From contig NZ_CP017671.1 in assembly GCF_001874625.1 (NCBI RefSeq), positions 4,278,001 through 4,342,000 on the forward strand: a stretch of 64,000 nucleotides of DNA, given 5' to 3'. How positions within the stretch are numbered: the stretch's first letter is position 1; each line of letters opens with the position of its first letter. This document shows positions 18,505 through 27,945 of the stretch, one piece after another. The translations under genes and the position numbers were made by a program. Below the pieces are notes generated by a model. It saw nothing but the letters and a program-made list of their open reading frames with translations. It was not told the origin of the DNA and did no database searches. The DNA comes from Providencia rettgeri. Its GTDB lineage: Bacteria; Pseudomonadota; Gammaproteobacteria; Enterobacterales; Enterobacteriaceae.

Positions 18505-19974
18505 ATGAATAAAATGGATATTTTTGTGGGGGGAAAATGGCAACAAGGTCGTGGACCTGAAATGCAATCACGTTTTCCGGGTGATAACCATGTCGTTGCT
18601 ACTCTCAACAGTGCCAGCCTTGAAGATGTCCAAGACGCCGTAAACGCGGCGGACAAAGCTTGGCGAGAACCTACCTGGCGCAATATGCCTGCACATCAAC
18701 GCGCGGCTATCTTATATAACGTCAGCGCATTGATTGATGAGCAGCGTGAAACCTTAACGCAATTACAAACTTTGGACAACGGGAAGCCGTGGGCTGAAGC
18801 GCGTGGTTTAGTCATGAGCGCAGCCGCCACCGCACGTTATTTTGCCGCCGTTTGTGAGGTTTCTGGAGGGGAGCTTCCACCTCGACGCCAACCAGACTTG
18901 ATGACAATAAGCACTTACCAACCCATCGGAGTGATCGCCGCCATCACACCGTGGAACTCCCCCATTGCCAGCGATATGCAAAAAATTGCTCCGGCGCTTG
19001 CCGCAGGTAATGCGGTTATTTTAAAACCTGCGGAAGCCACGCCACTAATTTCATTAAAATTGGCAGAACTCTTTGAACAAGCAGGGTTACCAAGTGGCTT
19101 ACTCAGCGTATTACCGGGAAAAGGCTCTATTGTGGGTGATGCATTGGTTCGCCACCCGTTAGTGCGAAAAATCTCTTTCACCGGGGGGACAAACACGGGT
19201 CGCCAACTGGCTCATATTGCGGCTGATAAACTGATCACGACCTCCCTCGAACTGGGTGGGAAATCCCCAACAATTGTGCTAGCAGATGCTGACCTAGACA
19301 TTGCCGCTCATGGAGTCTGTTACGGTATTTTTAGTTCAATGGGACAAGCTTGTATCGCAGGTTCTCGCTTATTTGTTGCCCGCGATATCTACCAACCTTT
19401 TATGGAAAAATTAACCCAATTAACCCAGAACTTGATTATTGGCGACCCAAGGCAAGAACGCATCCATGTGGGGCCTTTAATTTCAGCGGCTCACCGTGAT
19501 AGCGTCAAAACCTACGTTGAACAAGCCGTCCAACAAGGCGGTCATATTCGCCTTGGCGGTACCGTTCCCACAGACCCCGCACTACAAAATGGCAATTATT
19601 TCTTACCGACCATTATTGAAGGCCTCAGTAATCAATCTAGTGTTTGCCAAGAAGAAATCTTCGGCCCCGTCTTAGTGGTGATCCCCTTTGATGATGAAGC
19701 CACATTGATCCAAGAAGCTAATGATTCCGTTTATGGGCTGGCTGCGGGGATTTGGACTCGCGACTATACTCGCGCCTTTAAACTGGCGGATGCCCTTGAT
19801 GTAGGAACAGTTTGGGTCAATACCTACAAAGTTTTTTCCATCTCAACCCCATTTGGGGGCTTTAAAGAAAGTGGCATTGGCAGAGAAAAAGGCTTAGAAA
19901 GCCTAAAAGCCTATATGCAACAAAAAAGCCTTTTTTTGGCACTTAACCCACAACCAAACCGTTGGTGTGAATAG
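18505..19974 (+). CDS. Aldehyde dehydrogenase, NAD(P)-dependent
   Basis: 489 residues, a full-length ALDH. The cofactor region has ITPWNSP, KPAEATP and FTGGTNTGR. The catalytic Glu is in LELGGKSP and the catalytic Cys in GQACIAGSR. The C-terminal FGGFKESGIGREKG is canonical. It would oxidise an aldehyde formed by ring-fission chemistry or by the ThDP decarboxylase encoded just downstream (20016). Gap to the preceding gene is 13 bases. The specific aldehyde cannot be read. Confidence 0.93.
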   Translation: MNKMDIFVGGKWQQGRGPEMQSRFPGDNHVVATLNSASLEDVQDAVNAADKAWREPTWRNMPAHQRAAILYNVSALIDEQRETLTQLQTLDNGKPWAEARGLVMSAAATARYFAAVCEVSGGELPPRRQPDLMTISTYQPIGVIAAITPWNSPIASDMQKIAPALAAGNAVILKPAEATPLISLKLAELFEQAGLPSGLLSVLPGKGSIVGDALVRHPLVRKISFTGGTNTGRQLAHIAADKLITTSLELGGKSPTIVLADADLDIAAHGVCYGIFSSMGQACIAGSRLFVARDIYQPFMEKLTQLTQNLIIGDPRQERIHVGPLISAAHRDSVKTYVEQAVQQGGHIRLGGTVPTDPALQNGNYFLPTIIEGLSNQSSVCQEEIFGPVLVVIPFDDEATLIQEANDSVYGLAAGIWTRDYTRAFKLADALDVGTVWVNTYKVFSISTPFGGFKESGIGREKGLESLKAYMQQKSLFLALNPQPNRWCE

Positions 19975-20015
19975 CTTATCCGTTAAAGGATTACGGCTGC
20001 ATTTAGGAGAATACA

Positions 20016-21659
20016 ATGTCTGAAATGATTACAGTTGGCGAAGCTATCGCCAGAACACTTGAACAATACCAAGTCACAACGGTTTACGGGGTTATTTCTA
20101 TTCACAATTTACCTATTGCCGATGCGATTGGCCGTCGTGCTAAAATTGACTTTACCCCAAGCCGTGGAGAAGCCGGAGCAGTAACTATGGCCGATGCACA
20201 CAGCCGTTTTAGTGGCTTAGGCGTCGCGCTAACGAGTACGGGGGCTGGAGCAGGAAATGCAGTGGGGTCAATGATTGAAGCTATGAATGCTTGTTCACCA
20301 ATGCTCCACATTACTGGGCAGGTTGAAAAAGCCTATTTAGATATGGATGCAGGGTTTATTCATGAAACAGCGGATCAACTGGGTTTCTTGCGTTCAAGCT
20401 CTAAACAAGCATTCCGTGTACATACACCAGAACAAGCGGTGGCGACACTGCATAAAGCAATCCAAGTTGCGCAAACCGCCCCATGTGGCCCTGTTTCGAT
20501 TGAAATCCCCATTGATATTCAAAGTGCTCAAGTGCCATTGTCCTTATTAAGTGCCCCGCTTTCTGTGCCAACTTTGCCCGCAATTTGCTCATCACAGATA
20601 GAAGCCATTTGGGACAAACTTCAGCATGCACAGCGCCCATTATTGTGGGTCGGTGGCGGTGCATTGCAGGCGGTAGAAGCCGTTAAACGCTTGGCTAATC
20701 AAGGTGTCGCCGTAATCAGCAGCACCCATGGAAGAGGTATTTTATCGGATGATCACCCGTTCAGCCTGCGTGCTTTTCATAATGCGGACTCAATTGATAC
20801 ATTAATGCGTGAATGTGATTTGACGCTGGTCGCGGGCTCCCGGTTACGCAGTAATGAGACTAAAACTTGGTCATTACCATTACCTCACCCCATCATCCAA
20901 ATTGATATTAACCCGTTAGCGGCAAACCGCAATTACTTAGCCGACCTCAATATCACAGGGGATTGTAAAGGCCTGCTTAATGCGCTTGCCGATAAAATTG
21001 AGCAAGCTAACCGCCCAGTTTCTTCTGCATGGAAACAGCAAATACAACAAGCCGTTCAGTTGGCAGAACAGCAATTAAGGGCACAATGCGGGCCATACAG
21101 TGAACTCAGTGATGCTGTCGAGCAAGCCTTACCCGAACATGGTATTTTTGTGCGGGACATTACTGTATCAGGCAGCTTATGGGGCAGCCGTTTATTAAAA
21201 GCTACACAGCCGATGCACAATATTCATTCCTTAGCGGGTGCCATTGGCTTAGGCCTTGCGATGGCCATTGGTAGTGCGAAAGCCAACCCAAATACCGCAG
21301 TGATTGGCTTAGTTGGGGATGGCGGCTTGATGTTAGGGGTCGGTGAGCTTGCGACTATGGCTCAAGAACAACTACCGATTGTGTTGATAATCATGAATGA
21401 CCAAGGTTATGGTGTCATGCGTGGTATTCAGGAAAAATATTTCTCAGGTCGCCAATATTATAATGAATTATTAACACCATCATTTAGCCAACTAGCACAA
21501 TCGATGGGGATCACCGCCCTAACGGTAGATAAACCCAGCGAATTCCAACCTATACTTCATCAAGCTGTTGCTTTAAAGCGGCCAGTTGTCGTTGAAGTAT
21601 TAATGAATCATATCGGTAAAATGAATTTCTCGGGCCCCCCGCAGAAAAAACTATTTTAA
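20016..21659 (+). CDS. Thiamine-diphosphate enzyme (acetolactate synthase-like; probable 2-oxo acid decarboxylase or lyase)
   Basis: 547 residues with three ThDP-fold domains. The activating Glu sits in PSRGEAGAVTMADAHSR, and the Mg/ThDP motif begins GDGGLMLGVGEL and ends in NDQGYG. The family includes acetolactate synthases, benzoylformate decarboxylase and AruI-like decarboxylases. Being last in a ring-degradation operon beside an ALDH, it most plausibly decarboxylates a 2-oxo acid to an aldehyde for the ALDH, or cleaves an acyloin or 1,3-dione. A terminator follows. Confidence 0.87.
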   Translation: MSEMITVGEAIARTLEQYQVTTVYGVISIHNLPIADAIGRRAKIDFTPSRGEAGAVTMADAHSRFSGLGVALTSTGAGAGNAVGSMIEAMNACSPMLHITGQVEKAYLDMDAGFIHETADQLGFLRSSSKQAFRVHTPEQAVATLHKAIQVAQTAPCGPVSIEIPIDIQSAQVPLSLLSAPLSVPTLPAICSSQIEAIWDKLQHAQRPLLWVGGGALQAVEAVKRLANQGVAVISSTHGRGILSDDHPFSLRAFHNADSIDTLMRECDLTLVAGSRLRSNETKTWSLPLPHPIIQIDINPLAANRNYLADLNITGDCKGLLNALADKIEQANRPVSSAWKQQIQQAVQLAEQQLRAQCGPYSELSDAVEQALPEHGIFVRDITVSGSLWGSRLLKATQPMHNIHSLAGAIGLGLAMAIGSAKANPNTAVIGLVGDGGLMLGVGELATMAQEQLPIVLIIMNDQGYGVMRGIQEKYFSGRQYYNELLTPSFSQLAQSMGITALTVDKPSEFQPILHQAVALKRPVVVEVLMNHIGKMNFSGPPQKKLF

Positions 21660-21676
21660 CCTCTAACTTCTTATCG

Positions 21677-21699
21677 AGCGCGGCACTCCGTCGCGCTTT
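21677..21699 (+). terminator. Terminator of the catabolic operon
   Basis: GC-rich stem AGCGCG / CGCGCT (21677-21682 with 21692-21697) 17 bases after the ThDP gene stop, with a short TT tail. The weak T-run leaves some read-through possible. Confidence 0.5.
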
Positions 21700-22057
21700 A
21701 CAAATCCATTAAACAAAAACCTCTCCTATGTCTGATGCAAATTACTTTCCTAGCTGATTCACCACATTTTGCTCAATATGGCAAAAAATCCGCTCCTGAC
21801 AACAGGTTAGTATTTGTTAGGTTATTATGTATTTTACATTGAGAGTGGATAGTGGAAATTATATTTAAATAGAAGTTAGGGCATCACCATTTTTTTCCTT
21901 ATAATACAAAGCATCGTTTATAAATTTTATTGTTCTATTCACGAATTAACCCAATAATGATTTGCCCGCTCAAAAAAGCAAACAACCTTGAGAAAGACTG
22001 GCTGTAATATTCTTATAGTTTAAACTAGGCTTTTCCAAATGATGCCAGGAGACAATA
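21700..22057. other. Intergenic region upstream of the SorC regulator
   Basis: About 360 AT-rich bases with no convincing ORF. It must contain the promoter of the regulator at 22058. A ribosome site CAGGAGAC precedes that ATG. No strong palindrome was seen. Confidence 0.5.
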
Positions 22058-23062
22058 ATGAGTAAAGAGCAAGTAAACAGCAGCTTGTTCAATGATGATC
22101 CTGTATTACACGCAACATGGCTATATTATCAGGAAGGCAAAAGCCAGACTGAAGTCGCTGCCCTAATGGGCCTTTCGCGTGTCACCGTCGTCAAATATCT
22201 ACAAACTGCTAGAGAAAATGGTTTAGTTCAGATCAATTTAGATACCAATGTCTTTGGCTCAATTGATGCCGCTTTACGTATTCGTGATAAATTTGGTTTG
22301 TATCGAGTTATCATTGTGCCTGATGGCGAGCATGCCGGAAAACGAACAGACTCAAAATTGATGCGTTCCAGACTTTCCCGTGCTGGAGGGATGTATTTAA
22401 ACCAAGTTATCGAGAACAATGACGTTCTTGGGGTTGCTTGGGGAAGAACCATCCATGAGATGAGCAAAACGATGACACCAAATTCATGTAAAAATGTCAC
22501 CGTGATCCAGATGCTAGGTTCCATGCCTTCTCAGCCAGACCTGACAATCCTCGAATCGTCGTCACAAATAGCGTTTAAACTGTCAGGGAAAGTGGCTTCT
22601 CTTCATGTCCCAGCGGTTGTCTCCAGTGCAAGGTTAGCCATGGAATTACAAGCTGAACCCATCATTCGTGCTAATTTTGAAGTATTAACTCACTGCACAA
22701 AAGCCTTCTTTGTTGTAGGAAGCGCACTGGATGAAAACCCGTTAATTCAAGTCGGTGTCCTAAGCAAAAAAGAAATGCAAAACTACCGAGATGCAGGGGC
22801 CGTCGGCGTCATTTGTGGCCGGTTCTACGACAAAAATGGAGTACCTGTTATTGCTGAAGTTGACCAACGGATACTAGGAATAAGCCTTGCCCAATTAAGG
22901 CAAATTGAGCGTAAAATATTTCTGGCTGGGGGCGAGAATGGCTATGCTGCAACCTTAGGGGCATTACTCGGCGGTTATGTCACAGACCTTATTGTTGATG
23001 AGGGAACAGCTGAGTTTTTATTATCCTGCGAGCTGCCCAACGTTGATTCATCCCCATCCTAA
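22058..23062 (+). CDS. SorC/DeoR-type sugar-binding transcriptional regulator
   Basis: 334 residues. An N-terminal HTH (YYQEGKSQTEVAALMGLSRVTVVKYLQTA) precedes a SorC-type sugar-phosphate-binding domain with a GVAWGRT segment and a late GGENG motif. SorC regulators sense phosphorylated sugars. It converges on the methylthioribose/deoxyribose operon, with a shared terminator between them, so control of that operon by its phosphorylated intermediate is plausible. The palindrome at 27341 would be the target. It could instead control the catabolic operon upstream. Confidence 0.87.
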   Translation: MSKEQVNSSLFNDDPVLHATWLYYQEGKSQTEVAALMGLSRVTVVKYLQTARENGLVQINLDTNVFGSIDAALRIRDKFGLYRVIIVPDGEHAGKRTDSKLMRSRLSRAGGMYLNQVIENNDVLGVAWGRTIHEMSKTMTPNSCKNVTVIQMLGSMPSQPDLTILESSSQIAFKLSGKVASLHVPAVVSSARLAMELQAEPIIRANFEVLTHCTKAFFVVGSALDENPLIQVGVLSKKEMQNYRDAGAVGVICGRFYDKNGVPVIAEVDQRILGISLAQLRQIERKIFLAGGENGYAATLGALLGGYVTDLIVDEGTAEFLLSCELPNVDSSPS

Positions 23063-23105
23063 AAAGCAAGGTGCCGCACTTTTTACGGCTCACCTAATAA
23101 AAAAG

Positions 23106-23144
23106 AATATTTACCCCACTATAGACATAATGGGGCAAAATATT
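23106..23144. terminator. Bidirectional terminator between the SorC gene and the sugar transporter gene
   Basis: Long imperfect stem: AATATTTACCCCA (23106-23118) pairs with TGGGGCAAAATATT (23131-23144). AT-rich outer arms allow it to serve both strands. It touches the stop codon of the minus-strand transporter gene. Confidence 0.65.
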
Positions 23145-24148
23145 TACTGATTTGCCGCTATGATAAGGACAATACCGGCGATATACAGCAAAAACATAGC
23201 TAAGAGTAACTTATTCGTGCCAGCTGGTGCGCTGGCGAATTCACGCCAAACAAATACCCCCCAAATCACGGCAATCATAGTAGCTCCTTGCCCTAATCCA
23301 TAGGATATTGCATACCCTGCTTGCCCTGATGCGATTAGGCTCAGCCCTAAACCAATACACCAGATGATTCCGCCCAACCAACCACAGAGATGGTCCCTTA
23401 AGCTACCAGAGAAATACATTTTCCCTTTAACTGGTTCTCCTACGATTGGTTTTTTCATTACCAGTGTATTAAGGACAAAGTTAGATAAAAACAAACCTAA
23501 AGCAAATAATACAAGTGCAGAATAAGGTGTCATCAACCCCGCTTCTGGTTCACTTAAATTACCTGATATCGATTGAGCGAGGAAACGGAAAAATGACCCC
23601 ATAATGATACCGGCAAAAATAGCAGTTATCAGGCCTTTATTACGGCGACTTTTATCCGATGATTGAGTAACACGGCTGTAAGTAATCGCAGTTAGGATGA
23701 TTGCGGCGACTACACAAGCAACCCCTAAGAACAAAATAGTTGGGTCCCCCTGAGGGCTACCAATATAAGTTGTGATAACACCGAGAACTAATGCAAGCCC
23801 AACACCGACAGGGAATGCAACAGCCATACCAGCTAAACTAATTGAAGCAACAAGAAGAATATTTGAAACATTAAAAATCATACCTGCCAATATAGGAAGA
23901 AAGATAATATTGATATCCGCCTGCTGAATATCAGAAATAAAACTACGGCCTTCTTCACCAATTGACCCGAGAGTAAAAGCAAATAATAGAGAACAGAATA
24001 AAACACCGAGAGAATAGTCCCAATAAAAGAGAGGGAACTCCCATTTCTTATTACTGACTAGTTTTGTTGTGTTAGCCCATGACCCCCAACAAATCATCGT
24101 GATAAAACACATAATTATTGCTATAGGATATGATTCCACGATAAACAT
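23144..24148 (-). CDS. GRP/DMT-superfamily sugar transporter
   Basis: 334 residues, about ten predicted membrane helices, beginning with a GSWANTTKL segment typical of the glucose/ribose porter (GRP) family. These are secondary carriers of monosaccharides. As last gene of an operon with MtnK, MtnA and a class II aldolase, it most likely takes up 5-methylthioribose or 5-deoxyribose from outside. That is inference from context; the family alone suggests only a sugar. Confidence 0.8.
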   Translation of the reverse strand: MFIVESYPIAIIMCFITMICWGSWANTTKLVSNKKWEFPLFYWDYSLGVLFCSLLFAFTLGSIGEEGRSFISDIQQADINIIFLPILAGMIFNVSNILLVASISLAGMAVAFPVGVGLALVLGVITTYIGSPQGDPTILFLGVACVVAAIILTAITYSRVTQSSDKSRRNKGLITAIFAGIIMGSFFRFLAQSISGNLSEPEAGLMTPYSALVLFALGLFLSNFVLNTLVMKKPIVGEPVKGKMYFSGSLRDHLCGWLGGIIWCIGLGLSLIASGQAGYAISYGLGQGATMIAVIWGVFVWREFASAPAGTNKLLLAMFLLYIAGIVLIIAANQ

Positions 24149-24196
24149 GAATAACTCCTTGGGATAATTATAATTAATCGTTATAGGTAGAGGTTG

Positions 24197-24220
24197 GCAG
24201 CCATTTTATAAAATGGCTGC
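24197..24220. repeat. Perfect 24-bp palindrome between aldolase and transporter genes
   Basis: GCAGCCATTTT-AT-AAAATGGCTGC, an exact inverted repeat in the 94-base gap. No U-tract follows on the minus strand, so it is more likely an mRNA-stabilising or attenuating hairpin than a full terminator; it could lower transporter expression relative to the enzymes. Confidence 0.7.
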
Positions 24221-24242
24221 TATCGATGAGAACAAGTTGAAT

Positions 24243-24890
24243 TTAAGCGTCAGTTTTTAAACCGTACGTTTTAAATTTACCGATGACTATTGTCATTTCT
24301 TCTTTAGATAAAGTGGGAACTTTGCTGTGTAGTCCGCCTATTTTGATGTAGAGATCTGCTAGAGTTTCTGTTTCTCCAGCAAGCCACAACGCTTTTTCCA
24401 GTGTTGTTTCCATCGCTATCATGCCGTGGTGTTGCATCAAAAGTGATTTGCTAGATTTAATTCCCTCAAACACACTGTTTGCAAGCTCAGCACTACCAAA
24501 TGTATGGTATGGAATACAAGGAATATGGTCCGTCCCTGTCACCGCTATCATATAATGAATTGCGGGGATCGCATGGTTCATTATGGATACCGCGGTACAG
24601 TTCACCGCATGTGTATGAATAACCGCATTTAATTCAGGTCTGGCTTGGTAGCAAGCCAGATGAAAGAGCCATTCACTTGATGGTGTTTTTCCAGACTCTG
24701 ATACCCCCTGACCATCAACAAAAACAATCATATCGGGTGTCATTTTCGAATAAGGTATACCACTTGGTGTAATGAGCATTCCATCAAGATACCTCACGCT
24801 GACATTACCCGACGTCCCTTGATTCAACCCAGAAGCATTCATTTCCTGGCAAGTGACGATAATATCTGCCGCTAATTTGAGTCTTTCCAT
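24243..24890 (-). CDS. Class II aldolase, FucA-like (Ald2-type; methylthioribulose/deoxyribulose 1-phosphate aldolase)
   Basis: 215 residues, the length of L-fuculose-1-phosphate aldolase. The active-site residues fall at the same numbers as in FucA: E73 (PSSEW) and zinc ligands H92, H94 (HTH) and H155 (HHG). The phosphate-binding GTSGN motif is at 25-29. Next to mtnA and mtnK it should cleave 5-methylthioribulose 1-phosphate or 5-deoxyribulose 1-phosphate into DHAP and (methylthio)acetaldehyde or acetaldehyde, the DHAP-shunt step. It replaces the usual MtnBCD route, whose genes are not seen here. Confidence 0.85.
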   Translation of the reverse strand: MERLKLAADIIVTCQEMNASGLNQGTSGNVSVRYLDGMLITPSGIPYSKMTPDMIVFVDGQGVSESGKTPSSEWLFHLACYQARPELNAVIHTHAVNCTAVSIMNHAIPAIHYMIAVTGTDHIPCIPYHTFGSAELANSVFEGIKSSKSLLMQHHGMIAMETTLEKALWLAGETETLADLYIKIGGLHSKVPTLSKEEMTIVIGKFKTYGLKTDA

Positions 24891-24933
24891 CTTAGTTCCT
24901 TAGAAAGCGTGCATATACCCCATGCACACTCAA

Positions 24934-26034
24934 TTAAATAACCGAATTTTTTAGGTCGGCGAACATGTTGGTTAATGCAGGTTCATTCGCTGCACAAACA
25001 CCACGCTCCGTGATCAATCCAGTAATATATTTAGCAGGCGTGACATCAAAGGCGTAATTACCACATGTGGTGCCTGCCGGCGCAGTATTAACCCAACTTA
25101 GTTCACCCTCGGGGTTGATCCCATATACATGTGACTGTTCAGCACCATTGCGTTGCTCTATGGGGATTGTTTTCCCATCCTTAAGCGTCCAGTCGATAGT
25201 TGGAGATGGGAGCGCAACATAAAATGGAATTTGATTATCATAAGCCGCCAGCGCTTTTAGATATGTTCCAATTTTATTACAGACATCCCCCTGCGTTGTG
25301 GTTCGGTCAGTACCAACAATGCATAGGTCCACTTCGCCATGCTGCATCAGGTGACCACCGGCATTATCAGCAATTAATGTGTGAGGAACTCCGTGTGAAC
25401 CCAATTCAAATGCAGTAAGGCCACCTTGATTACGCGGGCGAGTTTCATCTACCCAAACGTGAATACGAATCCCTTCTTCATGAGCCTTATAAATTGGCGA
25501 AAGTGCGGTCCCCCAATCGACCGTGGCAAGCCAGCCTGCATTACAGTGAGTCAATATATTTACGACACTGCCTGCCGGTTTTTTACTCGCGATTTCCCGA
25601 ATAATTTCTACGCCATGGAGCCCAATTTGCTCACACAACTCGACATCTTCATCGGCCAGTTTTCCGGCAAGCTCCCAAGCAATGTCCCTACGCGTCTGTT
25701 CAGGAGCATCCTTCAAGCTTTCCATCATTCTATCGAGTGCCCACTTTAAATTGATAGCAGTAGGTCGGGTCTTGATTAACAAGTCATAACTTGATTGTAG
25801 ATTTTTATCACTCGGGTCCTGTTGCATACCTAGTGCCATTCCGTAAGCAGCAACAACCCCAATCAAAGGCGCCCCACGCACCCACATTTCTTGAATAGCA
25901 GTTGCTACTTTTTGTGCGGAATCGAGCGTGAGTACTTCAAATTTAAAAGGCAGTTTAGTTTGGTCGATAATTTCTACTGATTTTCCATCTTTAGAAACCC
26001 AAACTGTACGATAGTGTTTCCCTTCAATATTCAT
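24934..26034 (-). CDS. mtnA: S-methyl-5-thioribose-1-phosphate isomerase
   Basis: 366 residues, full-length MtnA/eIF2B-like isomerase. The conserved [11 protein letters not shown] segment, the catalytic Cys in [11 protein letters not shown] and the catalytic Asp in GTDRTT are present. The enzyme converts methylthioribose 1-phosphate to methylthioribulose 1-phosphate; homologues in the DHAP shunt also accept 5-deoxyribose 1-phosphate. It lies nine bases after mtnK and 43 before the aldolase gene, clearly one operon. Confidence 0.95.
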   Translation of the reverse strand: MNIEGKHYRTVWVSKDGKSVEIIDQTKLPFKFEVLTLDSAQKVATAIQEMWVRGAPLIGVVAAYGMALGMQQDPSDKNLQSSYDLLIKTRPTAINLKWALDRMMESLKDAPEQTRRDIAWELAGKLADEDVELCEQIGLHGVEIIREIASKKPAGSVVNILTHCNAGWLATVDWGTALSPIYKAHEEGIRIHVWVDETRPRNQGGLTAFELGSHGVPHTLIADNAGGHLMQHGEVDLCIVGTDRTTTQGDVCNKIGTYLKALAAYDNQIPFYVALPSPTIDWTLKDGKTIPIEQRNGAEQSHVYGINPEGELSWVNTAPAGTTCGNYAFDVTPAKYITGLITERGVCAANEPALTNMFADLKNSVI

Positions 26035-26043
26035 GAATTCCTC

Positions 26044-27309
26044 TTACTGTTTTTTAGCTAATTGAATAACTGAAGCCATCTCTTTATAAAGACTGGCATT
26101 GACAATAAGCTCGCGAGCCATGGTAAGTGCGCGTTTTTCGCATTCAGCACGAAGAGCAATGTCTTTAATTTGTTTAAACTCTGCCACCCCTGCGAACCCA
26201 ATTATGCGGCGGTTCATTTCCATTCCCGCATTGACTAAGGAATCTTCAAGTAGTGTGGCAAAGAATTGGTTTTGGGCTTCCTGTAAAGCTTGGCGGCCGA
26301 GTTCATGTTGATAGAGTTCTGAAGGCCACGCGTCCCCTTGTGTTTTTGTATTCCATAATTGGCGGAATTCTCGAACAAAAACAGACCAAGTTGAATCGAC
26401 TTGGTCAAGTAACCAGTTTTGATATTCAACACGACTTGATGGATTTTCATCCCATGCTGGTCTAGAAAAGAAAGCCATCAGTAAATTGCCAATATAGTTA
26501 CCAATATCAAACGCCATTGGTCCCATAAATCCAAATTCAGGGTCGATAACTTTTGTATCACTCTCGGTGACCATTACTGAGCCTAAATGCAAGTCACCAT
26601 GTAACAATGATTGTGCTTCAGTCATAAATTTATATTTATAACGCATGGCAACTTGGATCATTTCTTTATCTTGCCACATCTTTTCTACTGCTTGGTCTAG
26701 CTCAGGGGATAGCCAATTATTACGTTCGGCATTGAAATATGGCTCAGTGAAGATCAGATCTTCAGTAATTTTACAAAGCTCATGATTCAGAGAGAATTGA
26801 GCGGTCAGCGCTTTTTTCTGATCGGCTTTCATACCGATATCTGAGGTATAAAAAAGAGTTTTGGCAATAAATGTCCCAATATCTTCAGCAAGTTTTGGGA
26901 ATTTTTTACCTGCCATCACTTCTTTACGCAGGATGATATGAGGTGAAAGGTACTCCATCGCAAACAGTGCCATTTCTTGGTCATAAAAATAGACTTCAGG
27001 AACTAATTCATGGCCTGCACAGCGAGCTTCTTGAGATAAAATATTGTATTCAAAACCTGCTCGAGTCAGGGACAATGGCCAGCTTTCCCCTCCAGCCCTG
27101 ACCCATGGTAGTGCCTGTTTTACCACAATTGTTTTTTGTGTCCCTTCAACAAGAAACACCATATTCAAATTACCATCACCAACTTCATTTACTTTCCATT
27201 GATTAGGCTCTCCACCTAACTCGCATGACGAAGTCAGTTTGGAAGCTAAATAAATTGGTAGTGTTTCACACGTCAGCGGCTTGTAGCCTGCTGGAATTGA
27301 GTCCAACAT
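26044..27309 (-). CDS. mtnK: S-methyl-5-thioribose kinase
   Basis: 421 residues, MTR-kinase family of the protein-kinase-like fold. The catalytic loop HGDLH holds D239 and the metal-binding IDPEFGF holds D256. The N-terminal ATP-binding lobe has GDGNLNMVF. It phosphorylates extracellularly acquired 5-methylthioribose at C1. First gene of the operon, with an AAGGGG ribosome site and a 24-bp palindrome just upstream. No deletion or odd residue seen. Confidence 0.95.
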   Translation of the reverse strand: MLDSIPAGYKPLTCETLPIYLASKLTSSCELGGEPNQWKVNEVGDGNLNMVFLVEGTQKTIVVKQALPWVRAGGESWPLSLTRAGFEYNILSQEARCAGHELVPEVYFYDQEMALFAMEYLSPHIILRKEVMAGKKFPKLAEDIGTFIAKTLFYTSDIGMKADQKKALTAQFSLNHELCKITEDLIFTEPYFNAERNNWLSPELDQAVEKMWQDKEMIQVAMRYKYKFMTEAQSLLHGDLHLGSVMVTESDTKVIDPEFGFMGPMAFDIGNYIGNLLMAFFSRPAWDENPSSRVEYQNWLLDQVDSTWSVFVREFRQLWNTKTQGDAWPSELYQHELGRQALQEAQNQFFATLLEDSLVNAGMEMNRRIIGFAGVAEFKQIKDIALRAECEKRALTMARELIVNASLYKEMASVIQLAKKQ

Positions 27310-27340
27310 AACAAATCCCCTTACTGTTGTTTAATCGCCT

Positions 27341-27364
27341 TATACTTTACATATGCAAAGTATA
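27341..27364. promoter_or_regulatory. 24-bp operator-like palindrome upstream of mtnK
   Basis: TATACTTTACATATGCAAAGTATA from 27341 is a palindrome apart from one mismatched pair, centred about 43 bases before the mtnK ATG, in the promoter zone. It is the best candidate site for the convergent SorC-type regulator. Confidence 0.55.
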
Positions 27365-27945
27365 CATTATCAATTGTAAAAGTTAATGTGATCTATGTTC
27401 ACTTTCTGAAAGCCAATAAATTGAGAAACAGGTAAGATTTAGCCTAAAGACGATAAAAACCACCCTGAGCATGATTATCTTATGTTTTATATACAGTTCA
27501 TTTGTATAGTTATATAGAGGATAATCCTCACTGCTACAGTGGTTAAATTTTCTCAGTATTGAGCGCTAAATATTTCTTATCTAATTTACGAACGCTTCAT
27601 TTTTAAGGATAAAACTGAATGTGATTTTAAGGCGGGGTGGTCATGGCTAGGTATATATAGGTTATTAGAGTAAAAAGAGGGGCTTTTAGCTATATTCATT
27701 CAGAGTATTTGCTATTTAAATACTCTATTTTTAGTCATTATTTTTATACCCACAAATCTCCCCATATTGAAAATTCATTAGCTACATAAATACACACCAA
27801 AATAAATGATTAAGTACTGATATACATCATCCTCCCTAATGAGGGATTTCACATTCCCCCCTCATCAGGAGGGGATCGTAGGTATATTTAGGTAGGGCTG
27901 GTTTTGAATTGCATTCAATTTTCTAAATAGTGTTTTTTCTCTAAA
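27365..27945. other. Intergenic region between mtnK promoter and the fimbrial operon end
   Basis: About 580 AT-rich bases. No supported ORF. A C-rich/G-rich pair around 27857-27873 could form a short hairpin and may end the fimbrial transcript, but the stem is only about five pairs. Confidence 0.4.

Noticed and set aside
27857-27873. Terminator of the fimbrial operon
   Set aside because: Stem of only about five pairs and no T-run on the minus strand; mentioned only as weak.
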